From assembly GCA_903934155.1 (NCBI GenBank), contig CAIZMS010000331.1, positions 1 through 7,786 of the forward strand: DNA of 7,786 nucleotides, read 5' to 3'. Shown piece by piece: positions 1-4,909 of the stretch. The notes beneath the pieces were generated by a model. That model was not told the DNA's origin, searched no databases, and worked only from the letters and a program-made list of their open reading frames with translations. A program made the translations under genes and the position numbers. How positions within the stretch are numbered: position 1 is the first letter of the stretch; each line of letters opens with the position of its first letter. This stretch comes from an uncultured bacterium (lineage in GTDB: Bacteria; Verrucomicrobiota; Kiritimatiellia; CAIKKV01; CAITUY01).

Positions 1-43
1 CGTCCTGCCCATCAAAACCCCCGCCGAGCCACTGTGAAAACAA

Positions 44-73
44 TCGACAGGCTGGCGGTCCCCCTTTTATAGT
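44..73 (+). promoter_or_regulatory. Putative sigma70-type promoter for nadC
   Basis: A TCGACA box (44-49, one mismatch to TTGACA) is followed after 18 bases by TATAGT (68-73, one mismatch to TATAAT). The ATG of nadC is at 82, only eight bases beyond the -10 box, so a start site 6-8 bases downstream would give a leaderless or nearly leaderless mRNA. The boxes are seen in the sequence; promoter activity is inferred. Bases 1-43 hold no gene I can support. Confidence 0.35.
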
Positions 74-81
74 CAAGTCGA

Positions 82-936
82 ATGAAGGCAATTTCTGATA
101 ATCCGATGGTGAAAGACCTGATCCGTCGTGCGTTGGAGGAGGATGTGGGTTCCGGCGATGTGACCACCCTTTCCGTGGTGCCAGAATCCAGCCGGGGTCG
201 GGCCGTGATCCTTTCGCGGGGTCATTATGTGGTGTCCGGTCTGGATGTCGCCGCCGCCGTGTTCGCCGCCGTGGATCCCTCGCTCCAGTGCCGGTTCCTG
301 TCCGCCGATGGCGATGGTGTGAAGCCGGATCAGGCCTTGATGACCATTGAGGGGAGTATCCGAGGAATCCTGACGGGGGAGCGGACGGCTCTGAATTTCA
401 TGCAGCGGATGACCGGGATCGCTTCGAGAACTCGTGAATTTTCGGATAAAGTAAAGCCCTATGGGACACGGATTCTGGATACGCGCAAGACGACCCCGAC
501 GCTGCGGATTCTGGAGAAATATGCGGTCACTTGCGGGGGCGGAACGAATCACCGGATGGGCCTGTATGACATGGTTTTGATCAAGGACAATCACCGCCGT
601 TTGTGGCAGCCGGCGGGGATCAGCAACCTGCAGGGTGCCGTGGCTGCCGCACGGGAAAAATTCCCCGGCATTCCCGTGGAGGTCGAGGTTGAATCCGAGG
701 CGGAATTGCGGGATGCCTTGCGGGCGGCCCCGGAATGGATCATGCTGGACAACATGGAGCCGGCCCGAATGCGCGAATGCGTGGCGATTTGTGCCGGGCG
801 GGCCAAGCTGGAGGCTTCAGGAGGGGTTACCCTGGCCACGGTGGAGGCCATTGCCGCAACCGGGGTGGATGCCATTTCCATTGGGGGGTTGACCCACTCG
901 TCGCCAGCGGCCGATTTATCCCTGGAGCTCGACTAA
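82..936 (+). CDS. nadC: Quinolinate phosphoribosyltransferase (nicotinate-nucleotide pyrophosphorylase, carboxylating)
   Basis: NadC joins quinolinate to PRPP, releasing CO2 and pyrophosphate, to make nicotinate mononucleotide in de novo NAD synthesis; it is a cytoplasmic enzyme. The 284-residue product has the usual family length. The N-terminal part contains the ALEEDVGSGDVTT element (about 17-29). The barrel domain follows with E100-R101...N105, the phosphate/quinolinate-binding DTRKTTPTLR (133-142), GGGTNHRMGL (152-161), IKDNH (167-171), the acidic strand VEVES (201-205), MLDN (221-224), EASGG (244-248), and the terminal SIGGLTHS loop (266-273). All expected active-site motifs are present. 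ATG at 82 is the first in-frame start; ATG at 106 is an alternative that would still keep the family N-terminus. Neither has a clear ribosome binding site. The stop abuts the coaX GTG, so the two are probably co-transcribed. Confidence 0.96.
   Translation: MKAISDNPMVKDLIRRALEEDVGSGDVTTLSVVPESSRGRAVILSRGHYVVSGLDVAAAVFAAVDPSLQCRFLSADGDGVKPDQALMTIEGSIRGILTGERTALNFMQRMTGIASRTREFSDKVKPYGTRILDTRKTTPTLRILEKYAVTCGGGTNHRMGLYDMVLIKDNHRRLWQPAGISNLQGAVAAAREKFPGIPVEVEVESEAELRDALRAAPEWIMLDNMEPARMRECVAICAGRAKLEASGGVTLATVEAIAATGVDAISIGGLTHSSPAADLSLELD
924..927 (+). promoter_or_regulatory. Ribosome binding site of coaX inside the nadC 3' end
   Basis: GGAG lies nine bases before the GTG at 937 and is embedded in the last codons of nadC. 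It supports GTG as the coaX start and suggests translation coupled to nadC. It is the clearest Shine-Dalgarno-like element next to any start in this window. Confidence 0.55.
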
Positions 937-1701
937 GTGGATACTTTCTTTGTCATCGATGTCGGCAACACGAGCACCCATGTGGGGCTGGTCAGGGGGC
1001 GCCGGATTCTGCGACAGGGCCGCATGTCCACGCGGGAGGGTCGGGATGAGCGAAAGATCACGGCGCTTCTGCGCCATGTCGCGGGGTCTCGCAAGGTGAC
1101 GGGGTCTGTCCTGTGTTCCGTGGTGCCCGGGCTCAACCCCCTCTGGGCTGAGATCCTGATGAAGCTGTGTGGCTCCCTTCCCCTGGTGGTGGATCACCGG
1201 ATTCATCTCAACATCACGGTGGACTATCCCCATCCTGAAACCATTGGGGCGGATCGCCTTGCCGATGCGGCGGCCGCCTGGGCCCGCTACAAGGGGGCGG
1301 TGATTGTGGCCGATTTCGGGACGGCCCTGACGTTTGATGTTATTACCGGGGATGGCCGTTATGTGGGGGGCGTCATTGCGCCGGGGTTGCCCCTGATGAC
1401 CGATTATCTTTCCGAACGGACGGCCCTGTTGCCGCATATCAAGCTGGGTGGGCGTTTCAAGGCTATCGGGCGAAGCACGGATGAGGCGATGCGGATCGGG
1501 GCCATGGTGGGCTACTGCGGGATGGTGCGCGAAATCCTGCGTCACATTAAGGCCGGAATGAAGGAACGCCGTGTCCAGTTCTGCGCCACAGGGGGATATG
1601 CGGGGCTGGCGTTGAAGGGGCTTGACGCCCCGGTAGATATTATTCCTGAACTAACGCTGGATGGGTTGGTGTTGCTCAGGGAACTCAACCTTCCTCACTA
1701 A
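937..1701 (+). CDS. coaX: Type III pantothenate kinase
   Basis: CoaX phosphorylates pantothenate to 4'-phosphopantothenate, the first step of coenzyme A synthesis. Type III enzymes belong to the ASKHA (acetate/sugar kinase, Hsp70, actin) fold, need a monovalent cation and are not feedback-inhibited by CoA, unlike CoaA. The 254-residue product shows the family signatures: phosphate-1 loop DVGNTS (8-13), SVVP (61-64), DYPHPETIGADR (96-107) containing the pantothenate-binding GADR, phosphate-2 DFGTALTFD (126-134) with the catalytic-base Asp126, GGVIAPG (144-150), and the adenosine-side ATGGYAG (217-223). The length is typical. The start is GTG directly after the nadC TAA (zero spacing), supported by GGAG nine bases upstream and by the D-V-G-N-T motif sitting eight residues in, as is normal. 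birA, often found between nadC and coaX in bacteria, is absent here. ruvX starts five bases after the stop. Confidence 0.95.
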   Translation: MDTFFVIDVGNTSTHVGLVRGRRILRQGRMSTREGRDERKITALLRHVAGSRKVTGSVLCSVVPGLNPLWAEILMKLCGSLPLVVDHRIHLNITVDYPHPETIGADRLADAAAAWARYKGAVIVADFGTALTFDVITGDGRYVGGVIAPGLPLMTDYLSERTALLPHIKLGGRFKAIGRSTDEAMRIGAMVGYCGMVREILRHIKAGMKERRVQFCATGGYAGLALKGLDAPVDIIPELTLDGLVLLRELNLPH

Positions 1702-1706
1702 ACAGT

Positions 1707-2168
1707 ATGGGTAGAATCCTGGGAATTGATTACGGAACCAAGCGCATGGGGATCGCCATCAGCGATGCCACGGCCATGCTGTCCACGCCGGTCTCGGTTG
1801 AGTCGGTTCACTCCATGGATGAGGCGGTCTCCGTGGCCTGTCGCATTGCCCGGGAACGGGGTGTTGAGAAGATTGTGGTGGGCATTCCCGTCAACATGAA
1901 CGGAACCAATGGCCCGATGGCTCTGGAGGCCATGCAATTCATCGAACGGCTTCGGGGAGCGAGCGGACTTCCGGTTGATACGACCGATGAGCGTCTCAGC
2001 ACCAGTCTCGTGGAGCGGATGCTGGTGGATGCCGATGTTTCACGGGGGCGGCGGAAGGAAGTCCGCGACAAACTGGCTGCGCAGGTTATTTTGCAGGGAT
2101 ATCTGGATGCCAAGGCGGGGCCCCAATATTACAACCCGGATGATGACTCCTTGCGCGATCCCGATTGA
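1707..2168 (+). CDS. ruvX: RuvX/YqgF family nuclease (putative pre-16S rRNA nuclease / Holliday-junction resolvase-like)
   Basis: YqgF/RuvX proteins have an RNase H-like fold. In Escherichia coli the protein is essential and implicated in 5' end maturation of 16S rRNA; in Mycobacterium, Holliday-junction resolution has been reported. The 153-residue product begins with GIDYGTKRMGIAISD (6-20) carrying the first catalytic Asp8, then VVGIPVNMNG (57-66), TDERLST (93-99) with Glu95, and DKLAAQVILQGYLD (121-134) with Asp121. The acidic D-E-D set expected of an active nuclease is therefore complete. Length is normal for the family. It starts five bases after coaX and has no evident ribosome binding site, so translation probably depends on upstream ribosomes. 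The last 40 bases overlap, on the opposite strand, the end of the metallophosphoesterase gene that runs toward it. Confidence 0.93.
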   Translation: MGRILGIDYGTKRMGIAISDATAMLSTPVSVESVHSMDEAVSVACRIARERGVEKIVVGIPVNMNGTNGPMALEAMQFIERLRGASGLPVDTTDERLSTSLVERMLVDADVSRGRRKEVRDKLAAQVILQGYLDAKAGPQYYNPDDDSLRDPD

Positions 2169-3217
2169 TCCGGAGCAGGGGACGCGGTTTTTCGTTTTCG
2201 GGATTTTGGTTTGGCCGTGAGGGGTCTATCCGGATTTGCGGGAGCCTTCATCTGTGTCGACCGGGGACGGGTTGTCCGCTTGTGACTTTTATGGCCGTTC
2301 CAGAACCAGGCCACGCTCACACCGGTAAGCAACCCGGTGATCACCATGGCAAAAAACAACTGTTTCCAGCGCCTGAGGCTTCGTTTCAGAAGCGTGACAT
2401 CCTGAGTGGTCAGCAGGGTTTGTGCGGCTTTCCCGGGCGTGGTGGGTGGTGTGAAGTCCAACTGTTCCCGCACCGGAATGGTCTTCTGGAGGGGATCATG
2501 CTTCAAAAAATGGCATCGGTTCACATCCAGACCCGACTGGATGATGGCGGAACGATAACTGTCGAGGTCGAAGGCAACGCGGCGCCAGAAAACGGCCCGG
2601 GCTTCCGTGTCATACAGGCAATAACTGGCACGCGGATCTCCATCCCGGGGGGCGCCCACCGACCCGACATTGATGAAATAGCGTTTGCCGGGTTCCAGTT
2701 CAAAATCCTGCGGCTCGATTTTGCGGGGAATTCCGCTTGAGCCGATGAGAAAGAAGGCGGGATCGTGGGTGTGACCGGCGAGAAGCAGTTGCGAGTCAAC
2801 GGCCTGCCATGATGGCAGGGCGTCCTCGGGATTGAGGACATACTCGAAATTTGCCGGTTTTGAAAAATCCCCATGGACGCACCGGAATCCGTTACCCACC
2901 ACTGTCAGGGGAAACGATCCCAGAAATGCGGCCGCTTTCCGGTTGAGCTGTCCGGCTGTCCACCGGATAATGTCCCTCGCCTCCGGGTTGAAGGAGGAAT
3001 CATCCATTTTGCCGCCCACCACGGCGTCGTGATTGCCCAGGACGAAGGCGTCAATGTGGGAGTGGACTTCATTGAGGAGCCGGGCGGGGGACGGGCCGTA
3101 GCCGACCACATCCCCCAGACAGATGATATAATCCGCGTGCTGGCTCCGGATGTCCCGATGAACCGCGTGCCACGCCTGAAGGTTGGCGTGAAGATCCGAG
3201 ATAAAGGCGTAACGCAT
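2129..3217 (-). CDS. Metallophosphoesterase with C-terminal membrane helix and basic tail (paralogue 2)
   Basis: This is a calcineurin-like phosphoesterase of the YfcE/ApaH-related Metallophos_2 type. Metal-ligand motifs over residues 1-200 are complete: SDLH (Asp8, His10), GDVVGYGP (Asp36), GNHD (Asn62, His63), VHG (His115) and GHTH (His149, His151), followed by the conserved NVGSVG..PR (183-191). A dinuclear metal site is therefore likely; the substrate cannot be told from sequence. The family is usually soluble and shorter, but here a linker leads to one hydrophobic helix (about 287-306), then about 55 residues rich in Lys, Arg, Pro and Ser, with 15 K/R against 3 acidic residues. There is no signal peptide because the N-terminus is the first strand of the fold, so the catalytic domain is probably cytoplasmic. 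The gene follows its paralogue by 55 bases. Its stop lies inside ruvX on the other strand. The ATG at 3215-3217 is fixed by homology; no good ribosome binding site is visible. Confidence 0.88.
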   Translation of the reverse strand: MRYAFISDLHANLQAWHAVHRDIRSQHADYIICLGDVVGYGPSPARLLNEVHSHIDAFVLGNHDAVVGGKMDDSSFNPEARDIIRWTAGQLNRKAAAFLGSFPLTVVGNGFRCVHGDFSKPANFEYVLNPEDALPSWQAVDSQLLLAGHTHDPAFFLIGSSGIPRKIEPQDFELEPGKRYFINVGSVGAPRDGDPRASYCLYDTEARAVFWRRVAFDLDSYRSAIIQSGLDVNRCHFLKHDPLQKTIPVREQLDFTPPTTPGKAAQTLLTTQDVTLLKRSLRRWKQLFFAMVITGLLTGVSVAWFWNGHKSHKRTTRPRSTQMKAPANPDRPLTAKPKSRKRKTASPAPDQSGSRKESSSGL

Positions 3218-3219
3218 GA

Positions 3220-3255
3220 CTAGTCGTTAAACTAGTTTCCGCTAGCCGTCAACTA
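3220..3255. repeat. Imperfect direct repeat, 22-bp period, in the spacer between the two phosphoesterase genes
   Basis: CTAGTCGTTAAACTA (3220-3234) recurs as CTAGCCGTCAACTA (3242-3255); the CTAGYCGTYAA core differs only by two pyrimidine transitions. Two palindromic ACTAGT hexamers (3219-3224 and 3231-3236) and a GCTAGC (3241-3246) lie in the same stretch. A spacing of about two helical turns is typical of protein-binding sites. On the minus strand, copy 2 contains TTGACG (3247-3252), a possible -35 box, but no good -10 box follows. A role as operator or internal promoter for the downstream phosphoesterase is only inferred. Confidence 0.4.
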
Positions 3256-3272
3256 AAACAAAGCTATACCGG

Positions 3273-4877
3273 TTACTTTTTCGGGGGCATGGCCCAGGGA
3301 TCATTGCCAGGGGCGACCGGGTCCGGTGCCGGGGTGACGGCGGCCGGGGCCGCCGGAGTCGCTTCGGGGGCCACCGGTGTCGCTTCGGCGGGCGGGGAGA
3401 CCGGATCAGGTTGGGATACCGGTTCGGGGATTGGCGCACCGTTGTCGGTGGGTTTCAAAGACAGCTGGGGGAACAGGATGGTGCCCGAGAAGTTGCCCTC
3501 GAGGCATGCCTGAATGGCGCCGCGTGAGGCGGGAAGGGTGATCTGACCCTGCATTTTTGACAACCCGGAAATCAGCATATCGCCCACATCCTGTTTAAAG
3601 AGGATTTTTGGGGCTGATCCCTTGGCGGGGGTAAACACAAGGGAGACGGTGAAGCGGCCTGAAAAATTATTATATTTCTGGGCGGCGGCATCCAGACTCC
3701 ACGTTTGACCGGGTTCAGTGTTGATCCGGGATGACACCATCCGGATGGCGTGTTTTTCCCGTTTGGAGCGGAGATAGAGGAAAGACTGTTTAAAGGGATT
3801 CAGATTCAAGCCAGCGGCCTGCCTGTATTTATCCTCTAAGTGAATTGTCCAACCGGGAATGGGGGTTCCGGGCTCGATGACACGGGCAGGAAAGGCAAGC
3901 CGGTTGACCGGAGCGGAAGACGCCTGAGAGCTTCCGCCCCCGTCGAGTTCGATGGTATGGGGCAGAGTCCTCCAGATGGCGGTTCCAATCATCAGGACGA
4001 CCACCGTCAGGATGACCTTCATGTTCAACGGCATTTTCTGGGGGCGGCGCGGGAGTACCTTGATGTCCTGTATGGTGACGACATCATGGGCGGCCTTGTC
4101 GCCGGATTTCGGGGGGATGAAGACCTTGAGTTTTTGAGCCGGGGCGTTTTTCGGGGCGGGTTGTAGATAGTAGCTGGAATCCAGTTGAAGCCCCGTGGCC
4201 TTGAGTGATTTCCGGTAGCCATCCACATCAAAAGACACATGCCGCCAATAAAGCGACTGGGTTTCCGAATCATAAATGCAGTAACACGACCGGACATCCG
4301 AACCCCGGGGTTGCCCGACCGATCCGATGTTCACCAGGTAGCGCTTGCCCGGATCCACGACAAAGTCCTGGGGGTCGACGCTCCGGGGGGTTCCGCTGGC
4401 TCCCAGGATATAGAGGGCTGGTTCATGTGTGTGGCCGACGAACAGCAGGGGCTCCTCAACCGCTTTCCAGGAGGGGAGGGCGCTTTCCGCGTCCAGGACA
4501 TAGTCAAAATTGGCGGGTGCAGTGAATTCTCCATGGACGCACCGGAAACCGTCGCCGGCCAGAGTGAGGGGGAATGTTCCCAGAAAATTCCGATCCTCGT
4601 CTTTCAGTTGTTTTTTTGTCCAGGTGATCATCTTCTGGGCATCGTCATTGAAAAGAGACTCATCCAGTTTCCCGGCCACCACGGCATCGTGGTTCCCGAG
4701 CACAAAGGCATCCACCTTGGCGCGGACTTCCCGGAGTATTTCGCGCGGATTCGGGCCGTAGCCGACCACGTCCCCGAGGGAAATGATCCGGTCCACATTG
4801 TTCGCCTGAATATCGTGGTAAACCATTTTCCATGCCTGGATGTTCGCATGGAGGTCTGAGACGAAAGCATATTTCAT
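3273..4877 (-). CDS. Membrane-anchored metallophosphoesterase with a non-cytoplasmic beta-rich domain and Pro/Ala tail (paralogue 1)
   Basis: The product has 534 residues in four parts. (1) A calcineurin-like phosphoesterase domain (1 to about 240) carries intact ligands SDLH (Asp8, His10), GDVVGYGP (Asp36), GNHD (Asn62, His63), VHG (His115) and GHTH (His149, His151). (2) A single hydrophobic helix spans about 287-303. (3) A region of about 325-478 is rich in alternating hydrophobic residues, suggesting a beta-sandwich; I do not recognise its family, though it resembles lectin- or carbohydrate-binding-like folds in texture only. (4) A tail (480-534) is rich in Pro, Ala, Glu and Val. The catalytic domain is probably cytoplasmic and parts 3-4 outside the membrane. 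The frame is open 141 codons further upstream, to 5300, but that stretch overlaps the ATPase gene and reads as out-of-frame sequence. MKYAF aligns exactly with the start of the paralogue, so the ATG at 4875-4877 was chosen. It lies 32 bases after the ATPase stop. Confidence 0.87.
   Translation of the reverse strand: MKYAFVSDLHANIQAWKMVYHDIQANNVDRIISLGDVVGYGPNPREILREVRAKVDAFVLGNHDAVVAGKLDESLFNDDAQKMITWTKKQLKDEDRNFLGTFPLTLAGDGFRCVHGEFTAPANFDYVLDAESALPSWKAVEEPLLFVGHTHEPALYILGASGTPRSVDPQDFVVDPGKRYLVNIGSVGQPRGSDVRSCYCIYDSETQSLYWRHVSFDVDGYRKSLKATGLQLDSSYYLQPAPKNAPAQKLKVFIPPKSGDKAAHDVVTIQDIKVLPRRPQKMPLNMKVILTVVVLMIGTAIWRTLPHTIELDGGGSSQASSAPVNRLAFPARVIEPGTPIPGWTIHLEDKYRQAAGLNLNPFKQSFLYLRSKREKHAIRMVSSRINTEPGQTWSLDAAAQKYNNFSGRFTVSLVFTPAKGSAPKILFKQDVGDMLISGLSKMQGQITLPASRGAIQACLEGNFSGTILFPQLSLKPTDNGAPIPEPVSQPDPVSPPAEATPVAPEATPAAPAAVTPAPDPVAPGNDPWAMPPKK
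3349..3390. repeat. 21-bp tandem duplication encoding a heptapeptide repeat
   Basis: Two adjacent 21-base units (3349-3369 and 3370-3390) differ at three positions. Read on the minus strand they encode EATPVAP and EATPAAP (residues 498-511) in the Pro/Ala tail of the longer phosphoesterase. This looks like a small in-frame duplication in a flexible spacer, and copy number could vary between strains. Confidence 0.6.
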
Positions 4878-4909
4878 GGGTACCGCCGTAGTGTGGGTGT
4901 TGTTTTCTT

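Noticed and set aside
2..37. Frame reading VLPIKTPAEPL then a stop, possible C-terminus of an upstream gene
   Set aside because: Eleven codons are too few to support a gene, and another frame is also open to position 72.
916..1545. 209-codon open frame on the - strand inside coaX
   Set aside because: It is antisense to a gene with all pantothenate kinase motifs, and its His/Pro-rich composition is a shadow artefact.
2165..2740. 191-codon open frame on the + strand after ruvX
   Set aside because: It is antisense to the conserved phosphoesterase domain, with no motif and no ribosome binding site.
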